Assembly (NCBI RefSeq): GCF_016219575.1
Contig: NZ_JACRMG010000006.1
Location: 62,001-126,000 of the forward strand
Source of the DNA: Bradyrhizobium sp.
GTDB lineage: Bacteria > Pseudomonadota > Alphaproteobacteria > Rhizobiales > Xanthobacteraceae
Direction: 5' to 3'
Length of the DNA: 64,000 nt
Shown: piece by piece, positions 8,462-17,882 of the stretch
Layout: every line of letters begins with the position of its first letter
Position numbering within the stretch: position 1 is the stretch's first letter
The notes under the pieces: generated by a model
Database searches by the model: none
Told to the model about the DNA's origin: nothing
The model's input: the letters and a program-made list of their open reading frames with translations, nothing else
Program-made: the position numbers and the translations under genes

Positions 8462-8941
8462 ATGATCCCCGTCATGAAAACCTGCCTTGCCGCCGCGCTG
8501 TCCTTCATGACGCTGGCTTCGGCCGCTGCGGCCGACGATTTCAAGCTGGTCAGCAACCAGCGCATCGCCTGCGGCCGCGGCCTCGCCCCGGGCAAGCTCA
8601 ACACCGCAACCTGCAAGTCCTACGCCTACCTTTTCAACACCAAGACCTCCGAATTTTCGCGCTGCCAAATCACGCTGGCGCTGACCCGAGACAACAAGGA
8701 AGTCATCAACGTGCAGGCCGACGGCAATTGCGTCAAGAAGCCGCGCATCTTCGAATCCGACTCCAGCTACTCCTTCGACGCCACCGAGACCGAGCCGCCG
8801 AACACCAATTCGTTCTTCGGCCCCGGCGGCTTCGCGGTGTGGGCCAGCGACAACACCAAGCAGAAGGTGCGCGGCTGCATCACGATCGCCTCCGGCCTTG
8901 GCACGGACGTGTCGAAATGCGTCGACATGACGTTCCAGTGA
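8462..8941 (+). CDS. Small secreted protein with four or more cysteines, unknown function
   Basis: A 159-residue exported protein: a signal peptide (KTCLAAALSFMTLASAAAA) then a mature domain with cysteines in IACGRG, TATCKS, SRCQIT, GNCVKK, RGCITI and SKCVDM. The even number and spacing suggest disulfides in the periplasm. The start at 8462 has AGGA seven bases upstream; 8453 and 8474 are in-frame alternatives. No named family recognised. The next gene follows after 18 bases on the same strand. Confidence 0.7.
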   Translation: MIPVMKTCLAAALSFMTLASAAAADDFKLVSNQRIACGRGLAPGKLNTATCKSYAYLFNTKTSEFSRCQITLALTRDNKEVINVQADGNCVKKPRIFESDSSYSFDATETEPPNTNSFFGPGGFAVWASDNTKQKVRGCITIASGLGTDVSKCVDMTFQ

Positions 8942-8959
8942 GCCACGCCTGAAGCGGCC

Positions 8960-9859
8960 ATGCCGCCGCGCCGGCCCGCCAATCTCTGCCGTTCCTGGCT
9001 GTTCCTCGAAGGCGCCAACGAGGCGGTGCTGCAGCGCGCTGCCGGCAGCGGTGCCGACGTCCTGATCCAGGAGCTGGAAGACTTCACGCCGCCCGCGTTG
9101 CGGCCGAAGGCGCGCACGCTTGCGCCCGAACTCTACGCCGCCTGGCGCGCGGCGGGCGCCGTCGTCGCCGTCCGCGTCAATCCGCTGGAGCAGGACGGCA
9201 TGGACGACCTCGCCGCCGTCATGCGCGGCCGCCCCGATATCGTGGCGCTGCCCAAGGTGGCCGAGCCGAACCACGTTGCGCGGCTGGAAGCGGAAGTATC
9301 CCGCTTCGAGCGCGATTACGGCATCCCCGCTGGCACCACCGCGCTGCTGCCGAACATCGAGCTTGCCCGCGGCCTGGTGCAGACGGGTGCGATCGCGGCC
9401 GTCAGCCGACGCACGGTCGGCTGCCTGCTGGCATCCGAAGATCTCGCCGCCGACCTCGGCGCCGAGCGGGGCAGGGACGGACTCGAGCTCGCTTATTGCC
9501 GGCAGCGATTCATCGTCGAGTGCCGCGCTGCCAATGTCGTCGCGGTCGACTGTCCCTACACGTTCAGCGATGCCGAAGGTGTCGAGCGCGAGACGCGCTG
9601 GGCGCGGCGGCTCGGCTACACCGCGAAAAGCCTTGTCGATCCCGCGCACGTTGCCGTCATCAACGGCGTGCTCACGCCCGGCGAGGACGAACTGCGGCGT
9701 GCGCGCAAGATCGTCTCCGCCTTCGAGGCGTCGCGCGCGGGCGGCGGCGGCCGCGTCGAGCTCGACGGTGCGCTGGTCGAGATGCCGGCCTATTCCAATG
9801 CAAAGCGGCTGATCGCGCGCGCCGAGGCGCTGCTTCAGTTCGAGCGTTCCGGCAATTGA
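8960..9859 (+). CDS. HpcH/HpaI aldolase / CitE-like CoA-ester lyase
   Basis: A 299-residue TIM-barrel enzyme of the citrate-lyase beta-like family, which makes or splits C-C bonds in acyl-CoA or keto acids with Mg2+. Family motifs are in order: LEDF at residues 40-43, RVNPL near 73, PNIELARG near 134, LASEDLAADLG near 157 and KSLVDPAHVAVIN near 223. The exact substrate (citramalyl-, malyl- or another CoA ester) is not readable. It stands last in a plus-strand pair with the small secreted protein and converges on the TAXI receptor behind it. Confidence 0.88.
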   Translation: MPPRRPANLCRSWLFLEGANEAVLQRAAGSGADVLIQELEDFTPPALRPKARTLAPELYAAWRAAGAVVAVRVNPLEQDGMDDLAAVMRGRPDIVALPKVAEPNHVARLEAEVSRFERDYGIPAGTTALLPNIELARGLVQTGAIAAVSRRTVGCLLASEDLAADLGAERGRDGLELAYCRQRFIVECRAANVVAVDCPYTFSDAEGVERETRWARRLGYTAKSLVDPAHVAVINGVLTPGEDELRRARKIVSAFEASRAGGGGRVELDGALVEMPAYSNAKRLIARAEALLQFERSGN

Positions 9860-9866
9860 GGCAGGC

Positions 9867-10856
9867 TCACCCGCCGACGCCCTTTTCCTTGAAATATTTC
9901 AGCGCGCCGGGATGGAAGGGTACCGGCGAGCGATCCTGCACCTGATTGTCGAGCGAAAAGCTCTCCGCCTCCTTGTGCACCTTGACGATATCGTCCTTCT
10001 TCTCGACCAGTGTCTTCGCGATGGTGTAAGCGTCCTCGTCGCTCATCCGGCTGCCGGTGACGATCAGATTCCACACCTCGGCAACGTCGCAATCGGTCCG
10101 GTAACCGGGATAGGTGCCGCCCTTGATCCGGCTCCTGCTGTAGAGCTTGCCGAATTTCTCGTTCATCTTCTCGACGATGTCGGCGTGATCGATCAGCTTC
10201 ATCTTGACGCCGGTAGTGGTGGCAAGCCTGCTGATCGCAGCGGTCGGGATGCCGCCGACCCAGAAGAACGCGTCGATCCGGCGGTCGATGAGGGCGTTGA
10301 CGGATTCGGCGACGCCAAGCCGCTCGCGGCGCATGTCCTTGTCCTTGTCGAGGCCGATCACGTCGACGGCGCGCGAGGCCATGATCTCCGTGGCGCTGCC
10401 GGGCGAGCCGGTCGAGACGCGCTTGCCCTTGAGGTCGGCGAGCGTCTGGATTCCCGTGCCCTCGATGGTCACCACATGCATGCGATTGGGATAGACCACG
10501 AGCAGCGTTCGTAGCGCGACCTTGTTGTTCCGGAACTTGTCCTGGCCCAGCATCGCATCGGCGGCCGCATCGGCCATGGTGAAGCCGAGATCGCTCTGGC
10601 CGGTTGCGATCAACTTGATGTTGTCGACCGAACCGCCGGTCACCTCGACGGTGGCGTGCAGGTTGGGCAGGGCTTTTGCCAGCACGTTGGCGACCGCGCC
10701 GCCGAGCGGGAAATACACCCCGGACGGATCGCCCGTGCCGATCGACAGTTGCTTTTGTTTTTGCTCGGCCTGCACGATGCCGGCCAGCGCCACTCCCGCG
10801 GAAAGCGCCAGGGCGAGGGCGGCGGCCGCCTTCTTCATGGTCTTCGCTGATGCCAT
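9867..10856 (-). CDS. TAXI-type TRAP transporter solute receptor, copy 2
   Basis: A 329-residue periplasmic receptor of the TAXI (TRAP-associated extracytoplasmic immunogenic) family, which hands carboxylate-type ligands to a fused TRAP permease. It has a signal peptide (AAAALALALSAGVALAGIVQA), then LSIGTGDPSGVYFPLGGAVAN, and GKRVSTGSPGSATEIMA mid-protein. The start MASAKT at 10856 has GGAAG upstream; MKKAAA at 10838 is the alternative. It is a close paralogue of the receptor at 11074-12048 (shared LVVYPNRMHVVT, DAFFWVGGIPTAA and FHPGALKYFKEKG), so the pair arose by tandem duplication. It is last in the permease-receptor-receptor set. Confidence 0.93.
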   Translation of the reverse strand: MASAKTMKKAAAALALALSAGVALAGIVQAEQKQKQLSIGTGDPSGVYFPLGGAVANVLAKALPNLHATVEVTGGSVDNIKLIATGQSDLGFTMADAAADAMLGQDKFRNNKVALRTLLVVYPNRMHVVTIEGTGIQTLADLKGKRVSTGSPGSATEIMASRAVDVIGLDKDKDMRRERLGVAESVNALIDRRIDAFFWVGGIPTAAISRLATTTGVKMKLIDHADIVEKMNEKFGKLYSRSRIKGGTYPGYRTDCDVAEVWNLIVTGSRMSDEDAYTIAKTLVEKKDDIVKVHKEAESFSLDNQVQDRSPVPFHPGALKYFKEKGVGG

Positions 10857-11017
10857 GTTCGCTTTCTTCCAGACTGCCTGAGCGCCGGACGGGGCGGCAT
10901 CCATGTTCCGGCCGGCTGCAATAGGCATGCCCGAACTCAGACTGGGGCTCGATTGCGGCCTATTGACGCCTGTTTGGACAACGGTGGCAAGGGCCGTCGC
11001 CGCGGCGGTCGCAAGGA

Positions 11018-11049
11018 AATGACCGCGGTCCCGGGGAGCCGCGGTCATT
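11018..11049 (-). terminator. Perfect 11-bp hairpin between two receptor genes
   Basis: AATGACCGCGG pairs perfectly with CCGCGGTCATT around a ten-base loop. It sits just downstream of the copy-1 receptor stop (minus strand) and about 160 bases before copy 2. No strong T-run follows. It could be a terminator, an attenuator that lowers copy-2 expression, or a 3'-end-stabilising structure. Confidence 0.5.
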
Positions 11050-11073
11050 CAAAAGCGAAATGAACAGAAGGCC

Positions 11074-12048
11074 TTAGCCGCCGATACCTTTCTCCTTGAA
11101 GTATTTCAGCGCGCCGGGATGGAAGGGGATCGGCGAGCGGATCTGCACCTGGTTGTCGAGCGAGAAGCTCTCGGCCTCCTTGTGTACGGCGACGATGTCG
11201 GCCTTCTTCTCCACCAGCGTCTTGACGATGGCGTAGGCGTCCTCGTTGCTCATCTTGTCGCCGGTGACGATCAGGTTCCAGACCTCGGTGATCGAATTGT
11301 CCTTGTCGTAACCGGGATAGGAGCCTGCCTTGATCTTGCCCGGCGAATAGAGCTTGCCGTATTTGGCGTTCATCTTCTCGGCCAGGTCGCCATGGTCGAT
11401 CAGCTTCAGCTTGACGCCGGGCGTCGCTGCGAGATCGGTGACGGCGGCGGTCGGAATGCCACCGACCCAGAAGAAGGCATCGATCTTGCGGTCCTTGATG
11501 GCGTTGACGGATTCGGAGACGCCAAGCCGTTCGCGCTTCAGATCCTTGTCCTTGTCGAGACCGGCCGCTTCGATGACGCGGAATGCCATGACCTCGGTGG
11601 CGCTGCCGGGCGATCCGGTCGAGACGCGCTTGCCCTTCAGATCGGCCATGGTTTCGATGCCGGAGCCTTCCACGGTCACGACGTGCATGCGGTTCGGATA
11701 CACCACGAGCAGCGCCTGCAACGGCACCTTGCCGCTCTTGAACTTGTCCTCGCCCTTGAGCGCGTCGAGCGCGGCGTCCGCCATGGTGAAGGCAAGCTCG
11801 CTTTTTCCCGCGCCGATCAGCTTGAGATTGTCGACCGAACCGCCGGTGACTTCGGCGGTGGCCTGCATGTTGGGAAGGTTTTTCGAAAGCACGTTGGCCA
11901 CCGCGCCGCCGAGCGGGTAGTAGACGCCGCCGGTGCCGCCGGTTCCGATTGACATGGTCTTCTGCTGGGCATGGGCTGCGCCCGCAAGGGCGAGACCAGC
12001 GGAAATCGTCATGGCCAGTATGGCTACCGTCTTCTTCATTCTTTTCAT
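11074..12048 (-). CDS. TAXI-type TRAP transporter solute receptor, copy 1
   Basis: A 324-residue periplasmic binding protein, TAXI family. The signal peptide ends in AGAAHAQ; the mature protein opens with TMSIGTGGTGGVYYPLGGAV, the usual TAXI N-terminus, and ends in FHPGALKYFKEKGIGG. The gene lies 16 bases downstream of the fused permease, so the two should be co-transcribed and work together. Residues that line the binding pocket cannot be assigned from sequence alone; family members bind glutamate, glutamine or other carboxylates. Confidence 0.95.
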   Translation of the reverse strand: MKRMKKTVAILAMTISAGLALAGAAHAQQKTMSIGTGGTGGVYYPLGGAVANVLSKNLPNMQATAEVTGGSVDNLKLIGAGKSELAFTMADAALDALKGEDKFKSGKVPLQALLVVYPNRMHVVTVEGSGIETMADLKGKRVSTGSPGSATEVMAFRVIEAAGLDKDKDLKRERLGVSESVNAIKDRKIDAFFWVGGIPTAAVTDLAATPGVKLKLIDHGDLAEKMNAKYGKLYSPGKIKAGSYPGYDKDNSITEVWNLIVTGDKMSNEDAYAIVKTLVEKKADIVAVHKEAESFSLDNQVQIRSPIPFHPGALKYFKEKGIGG

Positions 12049-12064
12049 CCTCGATCGCTTCCTA

Positions 12065-14098
12065 CTAGGTTGTGAGCGCCGGCCGCGTTGGCGGCCGTGT
12101 TCTCGCCTGCCATAGCACTACACCGAGACCGATGATCAGGCCCGGCAGATAGGTGTAGCTGATGTCGCGCCCGATCAGCCATTCGACGATCGCCTCGATC
12201 AGGCTCGGAAATACCAGCAGCAACCCCGATAGCAGAAGCAGGCCGCGCTCGATCGGCGTATTTTGTCGCAGCGCCCAGTTCTGGGCACAGGCCGCCAGGG
12301 CCATCAGGCCGAAGGTGGTCTTGATCGTAATCTCGACGATGTCGACCCATGAGCCGCCCTTGGGGATGTTCAGCAGCAGGCCCGCGCCTTGCGGATCCAG
12401 CACGAACACGAACGGCACCAGGAAGGCGGGCAGCGTGTATTTCCAGGATTGCAGCGTGGTCTTGTAGGGATCGCCGCCGGTGATCGCGGCGGCCGCAAAC
12501 GGCGACAGCGCGGTCGGCGGCGACACTTCCGACAGCACCGCGTAGTAGAAGATGAACATGTGGGCGGCGTAGTCGGGCACCCCCAGCTTGATCAGTGCGG
12601 GCGCGGCGATGACGGCACAGATGATGTAGGACGCGGTCACGGGAACGGCGAGGCCGATGATCCAGACGATCAGCGAGGTGTAGATCGCGGTCAGCAGCAG
12701 ACTGCCGCCGGCATAGCTGATGACGATCGAGGAGAATTTCAGCCCCAGTCCCGTCAGCGTCACGACGCCGACGACGATGCCGGCGCAGGCGCAGGTGGTC
12801 GCGGCGTTGAGTGCGCCGATCGAGCCGTCAGCGAGAGCCTTCACGAGCTTTTTCGGCACCAGCGCAGTCTCCTTGCGCAGGAAGCTCAGCGCAAAGGTGA
12901 CGGCGGTGGCGTAAAAGACCGACAGCGTGGCCGAATACCCGACCATCATGAACACGACCACGGCCAGCAGCGAGATGAAGTGGAAGCCGTAGCGCATCGT
13001 CATCTGGCCAAGCGTCATGTCGGGCTTGAATGAAACGTCCCTGGCGCCAAACTTCTTGGCGTCCAGCTCCACCATGATCAGCAGCGACAGGTAGTAGAGA
13101 CAGGTCGGAATCGTCGCCATCCAGATCACGTCGAGATAGCTGATCTTGAGAAACTCGGCGATCAGAAACGCGGCCGCGCCGAGCACCGGCGGCGACAGGA
13201 TGGCGCCGAGACCGCCGGCCGCGAGCAGGCCGCCGGCGGCGTTCTTCTCGAAGCCTGCCTTGGCCATCATCGGATAGGCCACGGTGCCGATCATGACGGT
13301 CGTGGCGACGCCGGATCCGGAGGGGCCGCCGAGCAGGAACGACGACAGCACCACGGTACGGCCGGCGCTGTTCGGCTTGCCGCCCATCAACGCAAGCGAG
13401 AAGTCGATGAAGAATTTTCCTGCGCCGGAATGCTGCAGGAAAGCGCCGTAGATCGTGAACAGGATGATCAGCGTCGCGGACACGTCCACCGCGACACCAA
13501 AAATGCCTTCGAGGGTGATGAAGAGATGGCCGACCAGCCTCGACACGTCATAGCCGCGGTGGGTCCAGGGCGCCGGCAGATGCGGACCCAGCATCGCATA
13601 GGCGATGAACAGCAGCGACACCACCGGCATGATCGCGCCGGTGGTGCGGCGTGTCGCCTCCAGCAGCAGAACGATGAAGACGATACCGACGATCACGTCC
13701 CAGCGGTCGGGCAGGGTGGCGCGGTCGGTGAAGTCTTCACCGCCCCACAGCGCATAGCCGATGGTCGCAACAGCAACGATGCCGGGCACGACATCCCACC
13801 AGCGCACGCGGTTTCGGAAGCGCGTCGCCAGCGGAAACAGCAGGAAGCTCAGGATCAGGGTGAAGGCGACGTGGGTGTAGCGCAGTTCCTGGGTCGGCAC
13901 GATCGCGTAGGCCGCATAAAGGTGGAACAGGCTCATCGCAACCGCGATCGCGGTCGAGATCCGTCCGGGCCATCCCATCAGCCGGTTGGCGGCGCCTTCC
14001 TCGGCTTCGACGAAGGCTTCCGCCTTCTGCAGCGCCTCGTCGGAGACGGCGACGATCTCGTCGTCGGGCTTGCCCTGCGATGGTTGGTTTGCCGCCAT
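12065..14098 (-). CDS. Fused TRAP transporter permease (4TM + 12TM)
   Basis: A 677-residue inner-membrane protein that fuses the small DctQ-like and large DctM-like TRAP subunits, the form that pairs with TAXI receptors. Long hydrophobic segments run from about residue 55 to the end. The DctM signature region with SGSGVATTVMIGTVAYPMM lies near residue 260, and a second half-repeat with GLAVPVTASYIICAVIAAPAL near residue 500. The start MAANQPSQG follows the run GGGGGGAGC; the longer frame upstream has no support. First gene of a minus-strand operon with two receptors; divergent from a second TAXI-TRAP locus 222 bases away. Confidence 0.93.
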   Translation of the reverse strand: MAANQPSQGKPDDEIVAVSDEALQKAEAFVEAEEGAANRLMGWPGRISTAIAVAMSLFHLYAAYAIVPTQELRYTHVAFTLILSFLLFPLATRFRNRVRWWDVVPGIVAVATIGYALWGGEDFTDRATLPDRWDVIVGIVFIVLLLEATRRTTGAIMPVVSLLFIAYAMLGPHLPAPWTHRGYDVSRLVGHLFITLEGIFGVAVDVSATLIILFTIYGAFLQHSGAGKFFIDFSLALMGGKPNSAGRTVVLSSFLLGGPSGSGVATTVMIGTVAYPMMAKAGFEKNAAGGLLAAGGLGAILSPPVLGAAAFLIAEFLKISYLDVIWMATIPTCLYYLSLLIMVELDAKKFGARDVSFKPDMTLGQMTMRYGFHFISLLAVVVFMMVGYSATLSVFYATAVTFALSFLRKETALVPKKLVKALADGSIGALNAATTCACAGIVVGVVTLTGLGLKFSSIVISYAGGSLLLTAIYTSLIVWIIGLAVPVTASYIICAVIAAPALIKLGVPDYAAHMFIFYYAVLSEVSPPTALSPFAAAAITGGDPYKTTLQSWKYTLPAFLVPFVFVLDPQGAGLLLNIPKGGSWVDIVEITIKTTFGLMALAACAQNWALRQNTPIERGLLLLSGLLLVFPSLIEAIVEWLIGRDISYTYLPGLIIGLGVVLWQARTRPPTRPALTT

Positions 14099-14230
14099 GC
14101 TCCCCCCAAAAGCTGAGGGCCTCGGCCGGCCCCTCTCGGAGCGCATTGACCCTACTTTGGGCAATCGTGGCAAGAGGCTTGCGGTTGGCAACCTTCAGAC
14201 AAGGCGGAACCGGAGTGCCTTGCAGAAAAG

Positions 14231-14253
14231 CCGGCCGGCCCTTCGCCGGCCGG
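14231..14253. other. GC palindrome hairpin in the divergent TRAP intergenic region
   Basis: CCGGCCGG, seven bases, CCGGCCGG: each arm is itself palindromic. It lies between the two divergent permease and receptor start codons (14098 and 14321). It could be a regulator site or a folded leader; nothing in the sequence decides between these. Confidence 0.3.
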
Positions 14254-14320
14254 TCATGTGAAGCGGTTGACCGCGGCCCCCCGTGCAGTCAATTTCCGGC
14301 ACATTCCTGGGGGGATTCGA

Positions 14321-15274
14321 ATGCCAATTTGCACGAGACTCGCCGCGCTTGCGATGGCTTCCGCCGTCCTGCTGCCTGCACCCGCCGCCATGGCGCAGGG
14401 GTTCATCAACATCCTCACCGGCGGTACTTCCGGTGTCTATTATCCGCTCGGCGTGGCGATCGGAAAGATTTACAGCGACAGGATTCCGAACGTCAAAACC
14501 CAGGTGCAGGCCACCAAGGCCTCGGTCGAGAATCTCGTGCTGCTGCAGCAGGGCCGCGGCGAACTCGCCTTCACGCTCGGTGACTCCCTGAAGGCGGCCT
14601 GGGACGGCGACGAGGAAGCCGGCTTCAAGAGCAAGCTCGACAAGCTGCGCGCTATCGGTGCGATCTATCCGAACTACATCCAGATCGTCGCCACCGCCGA
14701 AAGCGGCATCAAGACGCTGGCCGACCTCAGGGGCAAGAGCCTGTCGGTCGGGGCGCCGAAATCCGGCACGGAACTGAATTCGCGCGCGATCCTTTCCGCC
14801 GCCGGGATGACCTACAAGGATCTCGGCAAGGTGGAATATCTGCCCTTCGCCGAATCCGTCGACCTCATGAAGAACCGCCAGCTCAATGCGACGCTGCAGT
14901 CGGCGGGCCTTGGGGTTGCTTCGCTGAAGGATCTGAGCACGGCCAGCCAGATCATGGTGGTGTCGGTGCCCAGGGCGGTCGTCGACAAGATCGGGCCGCC
15001 TTTCGTTGCGGCGACCATTCCCGCCAACACCTACACCGGCCAGGACAAGGATGTGCCGACCGCGGCAGTGATCAACTACCTCGTGACCTCCTCGGCGGTG
15101 TCGGATGACCTTGCCTACCAGATGACCAGGCTGATCTTCGAATCGCTGCCGGAACTCGTCAACGCGCACGCCGCCGGCAAGGAGATCAAGCTTGAGACCG
15201 CCGCCGGCGGCAGTCCGGTTCCGCTGCATCCCGGCGCGATCCGCTTTTACAAGGAAAAGGGCCTGATCAAGTAA
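14321..15274 (+). CDS. TAXI-type TRAP transporter solute receptor, third copy
   Basis: A 317-residue periplasmic TAXI receptor: signal peptide (AMASAVLLPAPAAMAQ), then FINILTGGTSGVYYPLGVAI. It is clearly more distant from the two receptors on the other strand: GKSLSVGAPKSGTELN replaces their GKRVSTGSPGSATE, and no LVVYPNR block is present. It therefore probably binds a different ligand. It ends with LHPGAIRFYKEKG, the common TAXI tail. The start has GGGGGGA five bases upstream. The permease at 15384 follows after 109 bases on the same strand. Confidence 0.94.
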   Translation: MPICTRLAALAMASAVLLPAPAAMAQGFINILTGGTSGVYYPLGVAIGKIYSDRIPNVKTQVQATKASVENLVLLQQGRGELAFTLGDSLKAAWDGDEEAGFKSKLDKLRAIGAIYPNYIQIVATAESGIKTLADLRGKSLSVGAPKSGTELNSRAILSAAGMTYKDLGKVEYLPFAESVDLMKNRQLNATLQSAGLGVASLKDLSTASQIMVVSVPRAVVDKIGPPFVAATIPANTYTGQDKDVPTAAVINYLVTSSAVSDDLAYQMTRLIFESLPELVNAHAAGKEIKLETAAGGSPVPLHPGAIRFYKEKGLIK

Positions 15275-15383
15275 TCGGGCCCGCCATGTCATGCCTGGGC
15301 TTGCCGCCGTAGCTTTAGCAAAGGCGGCCAGCCCGGCCACGACGAATCAGGGATATAAGCGGGCGGGGGCAGGGGAACGCGCC

Positions 15384-17492
15384 ATGCAGCAGGCCGAGGC
15401 AACGGAAGGTCCCGTCAAGGTCGAGTTCGGCAATTTCGAGCACGGGTTTCCGGAAGGGTTCGGCCCCGGCGTGTGGGGTCGTCTCGCCTATGCCGTCGGC
15501 ATCCTGTTTGCGCTGTTCCAGCTCTATGTCGCAGCCTTCAACTATTTTCCGAGCCAGGTGGTGCGTGGCGTCCATGTCGGATTCCTGCTGCTGCTCACCT
15601 TCGGCCTGATCGGCAATTTTGCCGCGAGGACCGATTTCGGCCGCGCGGTCGCCTGGATGACCGGCGCGCTCGGTTTCGCCTGCGGGCTCTACCAGTGGAT
15701 ATTCTATGCCGACCTGATCGCGCGCGACGGCGATCCGACCCATGCCGATCTCGCGGTCGGCACGTTGCTTGCGATCCTCATCTTCGAGGGCACGCGTCGC
15801 CTGATGGGGTTCGCGCTGCCGCTGATGTGCGGCGCGTGCCTGCTCTACTGGTTCTTCGGCCAGTATCTGCCGGCGCCGTTCAACCATCGCGGCTATGACT
15901 ACGACCAGGTGGTCACGCATCTGTCGTTCGGCACCGAGGGATTTTACGGCGTGCCGATCTACGTGTCGGCGACCTACATCTTCCTGTTCATCCTGTTCGG
16001 CTCGTTCCTCGAACGCGCCGGCATGATCCAGCTCTTCACCGATGTCTCGCTCGGCCTGTTCGGCCGCACCCGCGGCGGACCTGCCAAGGTCGCGGTGTTC
16101 GCCTCCGGCATGATGGGCACGATCTCCGGTTCCGGCGTTGCCAATGTCGTGACCGTCGGCCAGTTCACCATTCCCTTGATGATCAAGTTCGGCTATCGCC
16201 GCGCCTTTGCCGGGGGCGTGGAAGCCACCGCCTCGATGGGCGGGCAGATCATGCCGCCGGTGATGGGCGCGGTCGCCTTCATTATGGCCGAGACGCTCGG
16301 CGTGCAGTATTCGGAGATCGTCAAGGCGGCGGTGATCCCGGCCGTTCTCTACTTCGCCTCCGCCTTCTGGATGGTGCATCTGGAGGCCGGCAAGCACGGC
16401 CTTGTCGGCATGAAGAAGTCGGAGATCCCGAGCGCCTGGAAGGCGCTGGTGGCGCGCTGGTATCTCGTGCTGCCGCTCGCCGCGCTGGTCTACATGCTGT
16501 TCGAGGGCTTTACGCCGCTTTATGCCGGCAGCATGGGCCTTGCGCTCACCGTGGCGTTGATCCTCGGTGCCTCCATCACGCTCGGTTTCTCCGGTACTGC
16601 GCTTCGCTACATCTTCTGGATCGGGCTTGCGCTGGTCACCGCCGCCGTGTCGCGCAACGGGCTCGAGATCGTGCCTGTCGCCGGCGTCGTCGGCCTGTTG
16701 ATCTTGATCGCGTTGATCTCGCGCGGCGGCCGCAGCACGCTCTCGGCCTGCCGGGACGCGCTCGCCGACAGTGCCAAGTCGGCGCTGACCGTCGGCATGG
16801 CCTGCGCCATCGTCGGCACCATCATCGGCATGATGACGCAGACCGGCGTCGGCACCATCTTCGGCACCTGGATCATCGGGCTTGGCGCCAAGAGCCTGTT
16901 CCTGGCGCTGGTCATGACCATGCTGCTGTCGATCCTGCTCGGCACCGGCATTCCCACCATCCCGACCTACATCATAACCGCGGCATTGGCCGCGCCGGCG
17001 CTGGCCAAGCTCGGCGTGCCGCTGATCGCGAGCCACATGTTCGCGTTCTACTACGGCATCATGGCCGACCTCTCGCCGCCGGTGGCGCTCGCAGCACTCG
17101 CGGCAGCGCCCATCGCCAGGGAAAACCCCGACAGGATCGGCTGGGAGGCGATGCGGATTGCGCTCGCGGGCTATGTCATTCCCTTCATCTTCGTCTACTC
17201 GCCGGCCCTGATGCTGCAGGCCGGCGATCCCGTGGCTGCCAAGCTCGGCTTCTACGGCGCGGTTGCGCTGGCGACGCTGAAGGCGCTGGTCGCCATCGGC
17301 CTGTTCGGCGTGGTCGCCATCGGCTTCCTCTTCGTCCGCTTGCACTGGATCGAGCAGCTCATTGCTTTCATTGCCGCACTCTGCCTGCTCGGCGAATTCC
17401 AGTACAGCGACACCGCGGGGTTCACGCTCGCCGTCCTCGTCGCGCTCTGGCAATGGCGGCAGCGCTCGCGCAACACGGTGGCGCCGGCTTGA
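15384..17492 (+). CDS. Fused TRAP transporter permease (4TM + 12TM), second system
   Basis: A 702-residue integral membrane protein, partner of the receptor just upstream. The small-subunit-like part occupies about residues 25-190. The DctM-like part carries SGSGVANVVTVGQFTIPLM near residue 255, GGQIMPPVMGAVAFIMAE near 288, and a late GTGIPTIPTYIITAALAAPAL block. The start MQQAEATEG has AGGGGAA upstream. Its 3' end overlaps the following DUF1850 gene, so translation of the two is probably coupled. Confidence 0.94.
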   Translation: MQQAEATEGPVKVEFGNFEHGFPEGFGPGVWGRLAYAVGILFALFQLYVAAFNYFPSQVVRGVHVGFLLLLTFGLIGNFAARTDFGRAVAWMTGALGFACGLYQWIFYADLIARDGDPTHADLAVGTLLAILIFEGTRRLMGFALPLMCGACLLYWFFGQYLPAPFNHRGYDYDQVVTHLSFGTEGFYGVPIYVSATYIFLFILFGSFLERAGMIQLFTDVSLGLFGRTRGGPAKVAVFASGMMGTISGSGVANVVTVGQFTIPLMIKFGYRRAFAGGVEATASMGGQIMPPVMGAVAFIMAETLGVQYSEIVKAAVIPAVLYFASAFWMVHLEAGKHGLVGMKKSEIPSAWKALVARWYLVLPLAALVYMLFEGFTPLYAGSMGLALTVALILGASITLGFSGTALRYIFWIGLALVTAAVSRNGLEIVPVAGVVGLLILIALISRGGRSTLSACRDALADSAKSALTVGMACAIVGTIIGMMTQTGVGTIFGTWIIGLGAKSLFLALVMTMLLSILLGTGIPTIPTYIITAALAAPALAKLGVPLIASHMFAFYYGIMADLSPPVALAALAAAPIARENPDRIGWEAMRIALAGYVIPFIFVYSPALMLQAGDPVAAKLGFYGAVALATLKALVAIGLFGVVAIGFLFVRLHWIEQLIAFIAALCLLGEFQYSDTAGFTLAVLVALWQWRQRSRNTVAPA

Positions 17493-17863
17493 GCCTGTGC
17501 CTCGCCTCTGCCGGCGCCGTGAAGGCACTTGCCATCACAGCCTTCACCCTGGTCTGGACCCATTCGATCGAGAAGGTCGAATGGCAGGAAGATTGGCGTA
17601 TCTCCCCTGATGGCCTCGAACTGGTCGAGGCGCGCGTCAAGGGCACGGGTGCCGGCATGGAGCCGCCGCCGGAAGCGCAGCTTGCGGAGGGGTGGTTTCG
17701 CTGGAAACCCGCGCGCCCCGCCATGGGCGAAGTGACGCTCGGCAATTCCGGCGCCGCCGGCGAATGGCGGTTGTGCGCGGACGGCAAATGCCGGACGCTG
17801 TCGGATATTCTGGGCCGGCCGGTCGGGGCCGACGCCACGGCCATGCGCGCGTGCCAACCATGA
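17453..17863 (+). CDS. DUF1850 protein, TRAP-associated
   Basis: A 136-residue protein with the DUF1850 pattern THSIEKVEWQEDW...GLELVEARVKGTGAGMEPP, a family commonly found beside TAXI-TRAP genes; its role is unknown. The ATG at 17453 lies 40 bases inside the permease gene. A TTG at 17489, overlapping the permease stop as TTGA, is an equally good start and would begin with a hydrophobic export-like segment (LSLCLASAGAVKALAITAF). Two cysteines near the end (LCADGKC) could pair. It is followed after 19 bases by an SDR gene. Confidence 0.85.
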   Translation: MAAALAQHGGAGLSLCLASAGAVKALAITAFTLVWTHSIEKVEWQEDWRISPDGLELVEARVKGTGAGMEPPPEAQLAEGWFRWKPARPAMGEVTLGNSGAAGEWRLCADGKCRTLSDILGRPVGADATAMRACQP

Positions 17864-17882
17864 CAACAACTGGGAGAATTCG

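Noticed and set aside
15315..17528. Long minus-strand frame (737 residues) opposite the TRAP permease
   Set aside because: The product is highly charged and lacks any hydrophobic or family pattern, while the plus strand encodes a clear TRAP permease.
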